Below, one piece after another: positions 37,574-49,600 of a DNA stretch of 64,000 nucleotides. The notes beneath the pieces are model-generated. The model did not search any database. It saw only the letters and a program-made list of their open reading frames with translations, and was not told the DNA's origin. The position numbers and the translations under genes were made by a program. How positions within the stretch are numbered: position 1 is the stretch's first letter; every line of letters starts with the position of its first letter. The stretch is from Rhizoclosmatium globosum (taxonomy: Eukaryota > Chytridiomycota > Chytridiomycetes > Chytridiales > Chytriomycetaceae): positions 1 through 64,000 of the forward strand of contig MCGO01000052.1 in NCBI GenBank assembly GCA_002104985.1. Reading direction: 5' to 3'.

Positions 37574-40216
37574 TTACTTTCTTCCCTTTTTCTTATTCTT
37601 TCTCTTCTTGATCCCTTCAACAAAAGTGTAGGGACGACAGATTCATCCACGTTCATTCCAACACTCACATCTTCACTCACACTTTCCGATTGCTCGTCCC
37701 CAACTTTAGAACCTTTCACATTGTCCACAACCTCCACCGCAACTTTCTCTTCAACCACAGCAGAGCACTTACGCTACTCTCTCCCGCCTGAATCCCTGTA
37801 GTCAACGGCTTTCCCTCGAGTATCTCCATTCCACGTTCCCAAAGTCTCAACGGAATCAACCCTGGATTCGAGCGATACAGAATCATGACACGTAACGCGT
37901 CACAGGGGCGATTGTGTGTTCTGGGACGGGGTATGACGAGAAATCGAGCGTGGCAGTTGGATCGTCCATAACGGATTGATACATTCGGTTCAGCTGGTAA
38001 TGAGTGCAGTATCCTAGTGACAAGTGGAGATCGATACGGCCTGGTCGAATGAGTGCAGGGTCAAGGACTTCAGGGTGGTTACTCGTCATGATAATAATCA
38101 CGTTTTCGTTAAGCATATGGCCGTCTGTCAATTGTCATTAAGTTCACACAAACAACCAAAAAAAAAAAAAACTCACCAAGACAGTTCAAAAGCATACTCA
38201 AAGTGAACCCAGTGAACAAACTCTTCTTCCCGATTTTCAAGTCCCAAAGTCCATACCAGCGCCCATACCAGGTGGCAAAGCAGGTCCAGCGAATCCTCCC
38301 CAGCACCTCCAAATCCTCCAAACCCAGCAGCCCCAAATCCACCTCCACCCCAAATCCCCAAACTCACTAAACACGTCATCAGGAACGATATCAACAATAT
38401 CCGCGACAGTTTTCTTTTTCTTCTTTGGAGTCTTTTTGATTTCACGTTCCTCCTCCCCGTCTCCATCTTCTCCATCTTGAGCCTCCTCACCACCACCTCC
38501 ATTTCCTTCATCCCCATCTTCGTCTTCCTCGTCACTATCCTTTTCCGCAAGTTCCTCGACCTTCTTCTTTTTCCGCTCGATACGCTTTTCTTGGAACGTG
38601 CGGAAGCGGTCTACTTTTCGGAGAGCGAATCGACGTTCTCGGGAGTGGACTTCGCCGGATTGGGCGTCAATGTCCTCGAATACGATGATGGCTGGGAGTG
38701 TTATTAGTATGTGATGTGGGAATGACAAGTGGCTTGGGGAATACCGTTTTTGGGGACAGAGCTGAATGCGGATTGGAGTTCATTGTCGCTTTTGATTTCT
38801 TGGAGGTCAATGTAGTATAGGTCGCGGTTGTCTAAGAGTGGCATTAAGGATTAGTATTCACTGATGACTAAAAATATAAAAAATGTCTCACGCACATGTA
38901 GCGAAATGGCATTAATCAAACTAGTCTTTCCTGTTCCTGGCTTCCCACTAAACAAGTATCCACGACGGTACGGCAGACCCATCCGTTTATAAAACTCTCG
39001 GTCCTGTGTGAATGTCTCCAAATCCTTCAACAAGAGTTCTTCTTGCGTCTTGTCGAGGCGACGGAGGATAGACCACGAACAGAACGCAAGTTTTGGACAA
39101 ACGTCCAGTACGAGTATTCGGCAGGACGTTCGTAGCGAGCACGGCGCTTTTTAGAGCATTGGTCTTTTGCGTACATTTTCGAGACTGTGTTTAGGAAGGT
39201 TTGCATTTCTTCAAGGGTGGCGTTTCCTTATCGACGCGACGGACGAGGATTGGAGGTTCCCTGTTCTGTATGAATGTGAAAGTTTGAGCCTCAGTAGTCA
39301 ATAAATAATGGAACGTACAATCATAGGATTCACTTCAGCCCGTTTCTTGTCATCGCCTTCACCACCGCCAGAAGTGTTATTCTGGTTTGATAAATCAAAC
39401 TGAACGACAAAGTTTTGTCCTTCATGTTCGATTTCGAGTTCTCTGTCTCCACGTGGAAGAATGTTGAAGTGTGGAATGCTATTTGGCTCAAGTCAACACC
39501 ATCTTCATCCTTTTCGTTTCGGAATCTGAGTCGCCGTCATTCTCTGGAATATAAGGCACCATTCTATATTCTCCTTTGGTCTAAGAATAAAATAGGTTAG
39601 CTATAAGCAATTTAAATATTCAGTTGATAGAAGATACCTGATGTTTTGACTTGAGAGTAATCAGCCATGCCAGAGCTTTCCAGTGCAAATTCTCCTGAGG
39701 TTCATTCCATCGATCCATTCGATGAAATTCAATTTTGACAGATAGATTTGTATCGTTCTTTGCCTGTTGAGCCAGAGTTTAGACCTATCCAGCACCCACA
39801 TTTCCAAGTAACCAAGTTCCAACTGAAACAAGGACAACCCACACACGCACCTCCGTATCATCATCGATAATCTGCCTAATAACACTCCCACCGAGACCAA
39901 GGAACGCCATGACAAGCGTCACCAAAGACGAGATAACAAACATGTCGACAACCATGTTCCCAGTGTCCAGCGCAACCAGCGAAGGAAGCAGGGCCATGAG
40001 ACAGCCCTGGATCTGCGCACCAGTCAGCAGTTCTAGCAGAGGGACGCATTAGTCAGCTGCGATACCCACGATACCCACGATACTAAGACAAAAGTACCCA
40101 CCCACAATCGGTGCAAGTGATCCGTTGTTTTCCTTGTCCAGCGCTTCTCTCATTCCCTTTTTGAAGCCACGCCATCGATGCGAGGCAAATGTGAGGGCGT
40201 CCTGGCCAAGTCCCAT
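37574..40216 (-). CDS. BCS1-type AAA ATPase with N-terminal membrane anchor
   Basis: N-terminal exon MGLGQDALTFASHRW from 40216, then a membrane segment (MFVISSLVTLVMAFLGLGG), a BCS1-like N-domain (NLSVKIEFHRMDRWNEP, AWLITLKSKHQ, LPRGDRELEIEHEGQNF), and the AAA core: RRGYLFSGKPGTGKTSLINA (Walker A), IIVFEDIDAQS (Walker B), NVIIIMTSNHPEVLDPALIRPGRID (sensor region, arginine finger) and PCDALRVMILYRSNPGLIP. About 130 residues of Lys/Glu/Asp- then Gly-rich sequence separate Walker B from the next core element (about 38640-38250). Several introns and one-base losses occur (near 39520, 39230, 39090, 38360, 37905). The basic tail ends near 37574. BCS1 proteins translocate folded Rieske protein in mitochondria; fungal BCS1-like paralogues have varied, mostly unknown roles (family knowledge). 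Confidence 0.82.
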
Positions 40217-40371
40217 CGTTCTCAAAGAATTCTTTTTTGGTTGGTTCGATGGATGACGTTTCACCTTTCGTTGAACATCAAAACCTGTGTCTCTCTCTTC
40301 TTTCAATCATGGAAAACATTAATATTCGTGTATTTTATTATATTGGGTCAGATAGTCTAATCACGAGAAAA

Positions 40372-41323
40372 TCAAAGGAACAACAGACCAGAAACTACTC
40401 CAATCAATCCACCGACAACTACACCCTCAGCTCCACCTACAAGAACCTTTGGTGGAACGGTAGTAGCAATCAATGGAACGTATGGCGTCTGAACAGCTGG
40501 AGGTACTGGAGTAGTCTTTGCAACAGCTGGAGTAGTCTTTGCTGGGACAGGAGTTGGATTCGTGGCAGCTGGAGTATTGGCACATGTTGTTGGAACAGAT
40601 GGAACCACTACAGCTGGTGGTGTCGATGGCTTCACGTTCACTGCTGTAGTGCATGTAGTAGGGAACAACTGGTGTCACGACAGCTGGGGGCGTGACGATC
40701 GGCTTGGTATTAACCACAGAAGTGGTACAGGTTGTTGGAATCACTGGCACAACAGGGGCTGGTGGGGTACTTGGTTTCACGGCATTCGAGGTACAAGTGG
40801 TTGGAATATTGTTGGCGGGAGGGGTCACCACCGCTGGCTTTGTGTTTGCTGGTGGAGTGTTGACAATGGCAGTAGTGGTACAAGTCGTTGGAATCACTGG
40901 AACAACAGGTGCTGGTGGAGTCGTTGGTTTGGCAGTGTTGGAAGTGGTGCAAGTAGTTGGTACAACAATAGCTGGGGGTGGAGTCACAACAGCTGGTGGA
41001 GGCTTCGTAACAACTGGTGGAGTGTTGATTACAGCAGTAGTCGTACACGTGGTAATAACAGGAACAACTGGTGCAGCGGGTGTAGTTGGCTTGATATTTG
41101 CTGGAGGAGTATTGATCGTAGCACATGAAGTAGGAACAGCAGGAACCACGACAGCTGGTGGAGTGTTGATCGTGCATGTGGTGGGAACAGGAGGAACAAC
41201 AACAGATGGAGGAACCTTTGGAGTGCACTTCACTTGCTTTACAGGGGTTTGCTGTGGAGCAACTGGAACGTTATTGGCAGCAACAAGAGAAGCAGCGATC
41301 ACAAGGACTGAAAGGGCAACCAT
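40372..41323 (-). CDS. threonine/proline-rich repeat surface protein, GPI-type
   Basis: Start at 41323 gives a signal peptide (MVALSVLVIAASLVAA). The mature region is about 15 imperfect copies of a V(I/V)PTTCTT..NTPPA.. unit, each with one Cys. The C-terminus GGLIGVVSGLLFL is hydrophobic with no basic tail, as in GPI attachment signals. A one-base difference near 40665 shifts the frame between VVTPVVP and PTTCTTAVNV; both sides have the same repeat style, so one protein is assumed. Heavy O-glycosylation and a role at the cell surface are inferred from composition. The opposite strand is open over the same interval, which follows from the biased composition and is not evidence of a second gene. 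Confidence 0.72.
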
Positions 41324-41624
41324 CGTGAAACGAAGTTTTTCTCCTTCAGGTTTCAAACCTTTTCTGTGAGTATATCTGTGTGTTCATCAAAGTTCGACTT
41401 GAAACTAGTTTTTTTCGGGGGTGATCAGTGAGACTTGGTGATGAATGTCCGTCTTCCAATTGAATTTTTTCTTATAACGATAAGCCACACGCTGATTGGA
41501 AATAGAACATGAACAGTGCTTAAGGAAATGAAGCAGAAGATGGAAGGGGTTCATGATCAATTGATAATGAAGGGATGGAAGGGTGACCAAGCATCGCATC
41601 CCGCCATTACTCCTCCCAAAATAA

Positions 41625-43108
41625 ATGAGCGAGAAAGAGGCTCTTCTGTTAGCTGCTACCACCACCTCATCCACCTCAAATGCTACAACCTCATACTCAC
41701 TAGTAGTATTCCCAGTTGTACTGCTGACCACTGTCGGACTTCGAATGCTTGGCCTCGTATCTTCCATTCATGTTTTGGGTGTTTTGGGTGTGGGTGGATT
41801 TGCCGGGATTTGTCTTCTGGTTCAGTCAATCAACAAGAAGAAAGAAGATTCCAAGGCTGAGAAAAGTGAGAAGAGTGTGGAACGATGGTCTGAGAAGAAG
41901 GCCCACGAATGGTAAGCTTGGACACCAACACTATCCCACACTATTCAACGCGCTCACTAATAATTATTACTTTTTCAATAATAGGTACGCAAAGCAACCC
42001 TGGCTCGTTGGTGCCAATTTCCTCCCTTCAACAGCCTCAAACCAACTTGAAATGTTCCAAGCCGAAACATTCAATCCATCTTCAATCGACCGTGACCTCA
42101 AACTAGCCGCTTCAATTGGAATGAACACAATGCGCGTCTTTTTGCACGACCTCTTATTTGACAATGATCCAACAGGATTCCTCGATCGAATCGACATATT
42201 CCTCTCAATCTGCTCAAAACATGGAATCCGCCCAATGATTGTCTTTTTCGATTCGTGTTGGGACGCGAATCCAAACTTGGTTTGTCTCCCCCTACCATTC
42301 TCCATCACATTCTAAACAAAGACAAAGGCCCTCAACAACCTCCCGTGAAAGGCGTCCACAACTCACGATGGGTGAAATCCCATCCCTCCAACACCTGGGC
42401 GACCTCTCCCAACAACCCCGTCTCGAACACTACATCCGTTCCGTCATCCGCCGCTTCAAAAACGACCATCGTATCTTGCCTGGGATATCTGGAACGAACC
42501 AGGAAACTTTGGGTCCTGGGATTACATGCCCGTCATCACTCAGCTCTTTCCCAAGATTTACAGATGGATTCGGGAAGAAGGCGCGACTCAACCAATCACG
42601 TCCGGTGTGTATGGGTTTGATGATCCGTTTACAGAGTTTCAGGAGTTGCAGGTATAATGATGTCCTCTCTTTTTACTCTGATTCTAGACTGATGACATGA
42701 TGCTTAGATTGCACTCTCGGATATAATCACGTTCCACTCATATGACCCTCCTGCAACGTTTTTGAAGTACTTGAACAGATTGAAACCTTACAACCGTCCA
42801 ATAATCTGCACAGAATGGCTCGCGCGCACGCTTGGATCGACGCCGGCTGCAATCTTGCCAGTTGGAAAGAAGGAGAATATCGGTATGATTAATTGGGGAT
42901 TGTGGATGGTCGGATGCAGACAAAGTTTCCTTGGGATAGTGTGGGAATCCTACGACCATGAACCAAACCCGTGGTTCCATGATTTGTTTACTGGGGATGG
43001 GTTTTGTATTCTGAGGAGGAAGGGAATGTGTTTCGGAGAGAAACGGAGAGGTGGTTTCTGTTGAGCTTGACGCGCTTTCTTTCTAGCTCGAAACAATTCA
43101 AATATTGA
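41625..43108 (+). CDS. membrane-anchored TIM-barrel glycoside hydrolase (GH5/cellulase-like)
   Basis: The N-terminus (MSEKEALLLAA) leads to two hydrophobic stretches (SLVVFPVVLLTTVGL, LGVLGVGGFAGICLLV), so a type II membrane protein is likely. After an intron (41914-41984) the catalytic part reads WLVGANFLPSTASNQLEM, LAASIGMNTMRVFLHD and GIRPMIVFFDSCW, then DIWNEPGNFGSWDY (acid/base Glu) and PIICTEWLART (candidate nucleophile Glu). WFHDLFTGDG follows near the end. This matches GH-A clan enzymes annotated as cellulase or beta-1,4-xylanase-like. Single-base losses occur near 42375 and 42487 and again near 42905-43010. The final frame ends at 43108. Substrate cannot be told from the sequence. 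The gene lies just upstream of the MITE. Confidence 0.75.
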
Positions 43109-43186
43109 AACTGGAAATAAAATCAACAGACTCCACGTGATTTCTATTGCTCTCCCATTGAAATCATGTAAATACACTAATCTTCT

Positions 43187-43653
43187 TAGGCTCGGTGCCA
43201 GCCTCTCCTCTCTCTTTTGTTGGGCATTTTTCTCGCCATTTGGCCTAGTTTATTCAAATATATAATAAAGAGATGAACTTATGAATCTTTCTGTAACTAT
43301 TTAGCTTGAAACAGTGTTCTCAAATAAATTGTTCTTCAGGCATGATAGACTACGAAATTCACTATTTTAGTTGTTTTAATGTTAGTAGATAACGTGGCAA
43401 TATGGGAAGGAGTTTATACTCTGTCCTTGGTAAGTGCATCACAAGAGTCATTTGCAGAAATCGCCATCGCTTGACGTCAAAATTTGAGGTTCATAATAAT
43501 TGTACTTAGCTAATCTGTGCCAAGTTTGTGGAAATCGATGGGCCGATCGCAGAAAAGCGGTGATGCGGCATGTGGTTCGATTTTCTAATTGATTAATCAT
43601 CCAGAGAAAAATGCCCCAACAAAAAGAGAGAGGAGAGGCTGGCACCGAGCCTA
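43187..43653. mobile_element. 467-bp MITE with 50-bp terminal inverted repeats and 9-bp target duplication
   Basis: Left end 43187-43236 begins TAGGCTCGGTGCCAGCCTC; right end 43604-43653 is its reverse complement apart from one-base length differences in T and G runs. The element is bounded on both sides by the perfect direct repeat TAATCTTCT (43178-43186 and 43654-43662). The interior is AT-rich and has no ORF of note. Long inverted repeats with a 9-bp target duplication are typical of Mutator-like elements, so this is probably a non-autonomous MULE. No transposase gene or second copy is present in the window. Confidence 0.9.
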
Positions 43654-43702
43654 TAATCTTCTACCCCTTCATTTTATAAGAATCACAACACCTCTTGAAC
43701 CT

Positions 43703-43890
43703 CCTTCAACAATTCATCCATATGATTCCTATTACTCTCCCTCCCAATTTCCGTAGCAACAGAAAACGTATCCGATCCTCTGATCTCCCCTCACACAACT
43801 TTTCCATTTTCCGCACGAGAAGCACCATACGCAGTAGTTTATCTTCATGATCCTTTTGAACGTGAAGGACCAGTACAGAAATAGTTCATC
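43703..43890 (-). repeat. duplicate of the 3' end of the bZIP gene
   Basis: Direct repeat of 43965-44145 (about 185 bp, roughly 95% identical by eye), from CTCCTTCAACAATTCATCC to GTGAAGGACCAGTACAG. The second unit covers the bZIP stop codon and last codons; this one lies beyond the stop, so it is a decayed duplicate of the gene end. The MITE sits 40 bp away. Confidence 0.88.
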
Positions 43891-44051
43891 AATCAATCAC
43901 GAAAAAGGAACCAATTTATTCCAATTCACTATAAACACACAAATCACAAAATCTCTTGACCTCCTTCAACAATTCATCCATATGATTCCTATTACTCTCC
44001 CTCCCAATTTCAGTCGCAACAAGAAAACGTATCCGATCCTCTGATCTGCCC

Positions 44052-45191
44052 TCACACAACTTTTCCATTTTCCGCACGAGAAGCACCATGCGCAGTATTT
44101 ATCTTCATGGTCCCTTTGAACGTGAAGGACCAGTACAGAGAACAGAGTTCATCAATCAAGTCGCCGGCAGAAGCGAAAGAGGGGATAGCTGTGAGAGCGT
44201 CACGAAGGGACGGATGCGCGGTTGGAAGGATTATAAGGGAATGGGAAGGTGGGGAAGGAAGGCGGGGTGCTTGATCTGTGGTATTTGGGGTCTCTGAATA
44301 TCTTGTATAGTTTTTGCAGTGTTTGGCATTGAGTTGGATAAAGTTGTCGAGGTGGAGAATGAATTGTTGTCTGTCGAGGAGGGTGCATTCATCGAGGATA
44401 CGAAATCGAGCGGCAGTGATTGCGACTAGGTATTTTTGATGGTGCGTTTGTCTGTACATGTTGCTTGAGCCTTTTTTTTTAGGAAGAAGGTTATTAGTTC
44501 TTTTGAGGAGTACAAAAAAATAAAGTAACGGTACCGCGAATAGATCTAATAGTTGGTTGACGTTGGTTTGGGCTGAAGGAGAATTCTGGACTGAGGCTAA
44601 AGAAAACATGGCGGCACGAGCAGATCTGTTTGAACGGGACCATATCGATCGACAGGAGACTTTCTGCGCATTGAATTGCTGTTTGCAGCGTCTTTCACAT
44701 CCACCCAATCGAGATCCGATTCTTCTGTTGCGGTAGCATCGTCGAATGGTACTGTCGCTTGAGAGAAGGCCGGGGACTGGGTAGGTAAGTATGGCATTGT
44801 TTTCTCCGACTGATTTGGAAGCAGGTGGATCATTTGAATGCAAGGTAGAGAGGCAGAAGGTGATGCAACAGTAAGCACTTGACATTTGATTGATAGTTTC
44901 TTCGAGTTCTTTTACTCTCGATCGAAGGAGCACGTTTTCCCGTTCGAGATTTGCGACCAGTTGAGCCTTTTTGTCTCTGAGGCGACGCTGGGCCTCGCGG
45001 GCTTTTGCGGCGGACTGGGACGCGGCGGGTGCGACGAGTCGTTTGCGGCCACGTGGAACTTGGTTTTCAAGAAAAGCATTGGTGGTGGTCGTGGTGGTGG
45101 TGGTGGGGCGCATCCCACGTGCGCCGCGAGTGGGTACTTGGTCGAGCGTCACTTGTTCAGGTGCACTGTGTTCTGCTTTGAACATCGACAT
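44052..45191 (-). CDS. bZIP transcription factor
   Basis: The start at 45191 (MSMFKAEHS) is preferred to an upstream ATG at 45242. A Thr-run linker precedes the basic region AAKAREAQRRLRDKKAQL and a leucine zipper (ANLERENVLLRSRVKELEE). The C-terminal third contains SSNMYRQTHHQKYLVAITAARFRIL, DECTLLDRQQFILHLDNF and ALTAIPSFASAGDLIDELC, a folded domain I do not recognise. Between them (about 44880-44590) the most protein-like reading lies in a second frame (SQATVPFDDATATEESDLDW), so a pair of compensating indels or an unseen intron is likely. It would bind DNA as a dimer in the nucleus (family knowledge). Targets are unknown. Confidence 0.78.
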   Translation of the reverse strand: MSMFKAEHSAPEQVTLDQVPTRGARGMRPTTTTTTTTNAFLENQVPRGRKRLVAPAASQSAAKAREAQRRLRDKKAQLVANLERENVLLRSRVKELEETINQMSSAYCCITFCLSTLHSNDPPASKSVGENNAILTYPVPGLLSSDSTIRRCYRNRRIGSRLGGCERRCKQQFNAQKVSCRSIWSRSNRSARAAMFSLASVQNSPSAQTNVNQLLDLFAVPLLYFFVLLKRTNNLLPKKKGSSNMYRQTHHQKYLVAITAARFRILDECTLLDRQQFILHLDNFIQLNAKHCKNYTRYSETPNTTDQAPRLPSPPSHSLIILPTAHPSLRDALTAIPSFASAGDLIDELCSLYWSFTFKGTMKINTAHGASRAENGKVV

Positions 45192-45480
45192 TCTGCAAAA
45201 AAGAAATAAGTACTGAAGCGTACTTATAGAATCATTCTTCAAATGATATCAAAATGGTAGTTTATTCTAAGATAATGAAATGGACACAAAGTAAAGAAAT
45301 GAACGCAAAGAACAAAGAATGCAGAAAGATAAAGGGAAAGATCTATCCAACCAAAAGCTACCAACCAACCACACCAAGGTTTCATTGCACGCCATTCTTT
45401 AACAACAGACGGATGCTTTCAATCAATGTGCAGCCATGTTAACACGTTAACCACTTCGTCCAACCAAAAGGATGCAACAA

Positions 45481-46292
45481 TCACAAGCTTCTTAGCACCC
45501 AAATGCTCGCCAAGTGAAGATTCTTCGCACTTACAATGACAATGGCACTGGATTTTGTTTTGCGTTTAGGACGGCGGTTACGTGTCACCGGGGCAAGTTG
45601 TGGTACTGGGGCATAAGTAGCTTGAGTCAATTGGAACAAATCAATTGGTGATGAAATGAATGCAGGAGCTTGTGGACTCGCTTGTGGACTCAGCAAGCTG
45701 ATTGAACTGAAAACCGGAGTGGTATTACTTGGAGTTGGACTTGCATTCAGTGGAAAACAATTCTGATGGTGATGATATTAGTATATAGAATATAGAATAT
45801 AAGTTGTAGTGTTCATCATATACCTGGATTTGGAGTAGATTCCATTCCTTCGGCTTATGGGACAGTAGCCAACTTGAAGGAATTGAGGTAAGAACTCCTT
45901 TCTCATCAAAGACTCATCCAAAAAAGGGCGAACTGAACCCGGATGGGCATGGCCGAACCCAAACGTGTCATAGGTTTGCACGAAAAGTTCAACCGATGCA
46001 GGTGCTTGAAGTAAGTGAGGAAGAGGCTCAATACTTGCGTTTGGCTGTTGGGTTGGAACAACTGAGACATTAGCAGTGATTGGGATTTGGGGATCTTCTC
46101 TTCCAATTCGAGGAGCCTCTTTTGACAAGAAACCTCTTGTTCTGTCAAGCCCATAAAATTTGAGTGTCTCATCAGAAAATCACACTTTGCTCGACAACGA
46201 CAGCTGGATAAATAGGGAAGGAACACAATGAAAGTGCAGTGTATATTGCGTTTTGATAGTACCGAGGAGCCAAAATGTCTTGGGATACCCAA
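45481..46292 (-). CDS. hypothetical protein, fragmentary model
   Basis: Three overlapping minus-strand reading frames appear to form one gene. An N-terminal piece holds CRCRAKCDFLMRH and EVSCQKRLLELEE. The middle reads QIPITANVSVVPTQQPNAS, then TYDTFGFGHAHPGSV. A last exon carries NRRPKRKTKSSA and is Pro/Ala-rich. A frame change falls near 46100 and an intron near 45720-45830 is plausible. The basic and Cys-rich parts suggest a nuclear protein, but no domain is recognised. Confidence in the exact structure is low. Confidence 0.35.
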
Positions 46293-46622
46293 TATTCAAC
46301 GTGTTCGTAGTAGATCAGCAGATTAACACGAGAAACAATCACCTTAACGCGAGAACCTTGTCATTGGCAAGTAAAAACAGCGATTGATATGAAAATATAG
46401 CGTAGGATAGAGATGGCAATACAGGGTTCGGGAACAAGCCAGTTGAATGCGGGGAACATCGCGGGGAACATGAGCCACCCTTTTAATTCCGTCTATTCAA
46501 ATCACCGTCGAATCATGATAAATCAGATTATTGAGTTCTAAGTGTGTTTTATTTATTTATTTATTTTTGAATTGTTCGGACACGCCACGTTGAAAAGCAG
46601 ACATTCTTCAAAACATCCAACA
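46293..46622. promoter_or_regulatory. divergent region upstream of STIL
   Basis: About 330 bp between divergently oriented genes, with a TTTATTTATTTATTT run at 46549-46565 close to the STIL start. No defined promoter element was identified. Confidence 0.35.
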
Positions 46623-49600
46623 ATGAGCGCAGACGATGCCTCTGAACTGGGCCCCCTTTCGCGGTACTTTGGACAGACAAAGACAACCAATCAATCGAAA
46701 GTGAATGTGAAAGTGCATTCGCAGGGACAGTTGCCATCCAAACAAGCACTGGAGACAGTCGATGCTGCGTACTCGTATGCTCCACCGGCTGCGGCAAAGT
46801 ACTTTCTGTGGTGTGTTTTTAGAGAGAGAAAGAGGGAGAAAGAGGGTGTAAGAGAGAGAGAGAGAGAAAGAGAGAGAAGCCTCGCTTGGACCCTACCTAG
46901 TACCAACACCACCCAACCAGCACCACCTTCTAAATAGAAATCAGCACTAATTCAACTGAATTCACTCAGGGACGCGTCTCCAACCTCGCCCACTTTAAAA
47001 CTTGCGTCAACCACTTTGCCAATCAAAACAATCAGAATCCACACTTGTGCGGTAATGCTCTTTTGGAAATTAAACTGAAAAGCGGCTTTCTTCTTGGCCG
47101 CACAACCGATTCGCACTCTTGGATCAATATTCAAAAGTACTTGTTTTGGACAGATTGGATGCTGGAAGATGGTAGTCCAACAAGAACAACAACAACAACA
47201 AGTAGAACTGAAGAGTCCCACTGTTGTTCTCAGTGGCGATGTTGTCGTGCCACTTGTTTCGTGTCTTAATGCAGCTGCGTATCAGTCTCTCATGAATGTA
47301 CGTGCGTGATTGAGTGTGAAATCGAATCACCGATTCGTAAATTATACGTTGAATCTCAACTATCGAATCAGGAATTCATACTCATTCACAGTCGACACTC
47401 CATTTCCACTCGCAATTGCATTCGATTCAACTTCAGATTCTTTGACAGGTACTTTCAGTACTACTTTATGTTACTCATCAAACAACTCTGAATAGTCCGT
47501 CAACTGATTCCATCGTTTGACATGTCCATCACTCAAATCAATCCCATCCGTCTTGTTCCCACGACACTCTCCACATCCCTACTACGATCTCCCGATTCTA
47601 CCTCAGATACAACGTCTATCGATTTTGGGTACATTCCTCCTCACTTGAACTCACCCCACTACTTTCTAACACGAACAAAACCCCTCAAAAAGCTATATTA
47701 CAATCGACCAAGCTCGTCACATACTCCTCCTCGACCGTCAAGACAGAATGTCCTTCCAACTACCCCTCGTAGGATTGTATGTATTTACTCTCCCCTTCCC
47801 TCTTCCCACTCAACCTAAAATCTCTTCTATTCTGATAGGTGGCTCAAAAACGTGTTATCACCAACCCACCCATCTCTACAAACACTATGCAAACGATACT
47901 AATGGACACACGTGTTCGGAAACTGGATACAGGAAAGAATGTGATGCTGGTTGTTTTGATTTGTTTGGAGTCGTCTCCTGTGATGGGAAGGAGAATGTGG
48001 TCGTGGCGTTCGATTGAATGCTTCATTGAATGACCCACTTTGACGTCCGTGATGCGATCGAGGACTTCTCCAAAGGCGTCTTCTCGGTCGAATAATGTAT
48101 TGACGCGGGTGACTAAATTCTTTGAAGTGTCGTTTGAGGTGTGACTCTTTGTCTTGCTTTTTTTTGATGGATTACCTTCTTTTTTTTATTAATCGCATAG
48201 ATGAACAGGCTGATGAATATGTATTCAAAGTAGTTGGTGATTCACGAAAGATTTGTGTGGGGAAACTGGCACTGGGAGAAAGAGACTGGAGATGATATTG
48301 CGGCTGTGTTGATATGGATCCTGTTGATATCTTTCATGAGCCTGGGTTTGTTGAAGCGATGGATACTGTTTATGGAGTGTGAGTTTTTATTAGTGTTCGC
48401 GGGACGTCTGCTAACACTGATTTATCAGAAAGGTAGCTCTGCCCGAACCTGAGCCGATTCCCCCAGAACCGATAGTGTCCATGCCCGAGCAGTCTGAAGG
48501 CGCGTCCGTCTATGAAAATTGGAACCAAAATCGTTCACGCATTCCAATCCCGAGCCTGCATCGTCTCAAGTTCATGAACTGCAACAACCTTCATCCCCAC
48601 AACCAACTTCATCTCCAACTCAACCAACTCCTACAATTACATTCCTCTCATACCTTCTCTGTCTATACACGGACAATCTCCCATCGACCCATACAATTAA
48701 TGCATCAACAACAAACACAAATGTACATGATGTTGATGCAACGGCAATGTGAAATGATGCTCGCACTAGCGAACCCTGCCACTGCTTCTACAACAGGGAT
48801 GCCTGCAGCACAATCAACCCCACTTCTCCCGTCCTTGTTTGGAGCGATGAACGCAGCCCCTCCTACCCAAGTCGCGTCCGTTGGTACTAGTTTAGGAAAA
48901 GACGTGAGTGGGAACATTTCAACAGCGTCCGCATCGAGTTCGACACAGACGGGCACAGCAATGTGTTCCATCGGAACAAACACGTCGTTGGTGTTTGATG
49001 AATCGGTATGCTGATTTTTGCTCCACCCTTTTCGATTCAAATTCATGTTTTGCCATAGATGTTAGGAAATCGAGAACAAAACCTGACACGAAATCATCCG
49101 TTCAACTTTTACCACCACCACCACGACACTGAACAGCCTATCGTGGACCCTAAACCCGATCGGATATCGAAATATCATCGCTTGCAATTGACCTTACCAC
49201 AAGTCTGCACATCAAGCCAGACACACCAACCTCAACGCCTCTTTCCAATCCATCTCGAAAATCACCGAGTATCCTTCCGCCGCCGGATACAGGAACAAAC
49301 TATAAACCGTTTTACACGTTTGATTCCATCCCGCTTCAGTCTGTTGACCAGACGATGACTGTGCGTGGCGGCGGTGTTGAAAGAAGCAGTGGTATGGGTG
49401 GTAGTGGTACCGTGAGGCGAAGCGGGGTTGGAGATGAGAATAGGAGTTCGAGGCGGCCGCCTGTGTATCCGAAGACGGGTTGTGGTACCGGAGGAAGAAG
49501 TAGTGGGAATGGTGCGGCGGGTATGGAAGGTGTATCGAGTTGTGATGTGAAGGGTCGGAGTGTGAAGCGGGATTTGTATGGCGGTAGTGGTGGATCTTTA

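Noticed and set aside
40562..41369. Long plus-strand ORFs of 188 and 225 codons, Gly/Val- or Trp-rich
   Set aside because: Antisense of the Thr/Pro repeat gene. Biased codons keep the other strand open; the minus strand has a signal peptide and GPI-type end.
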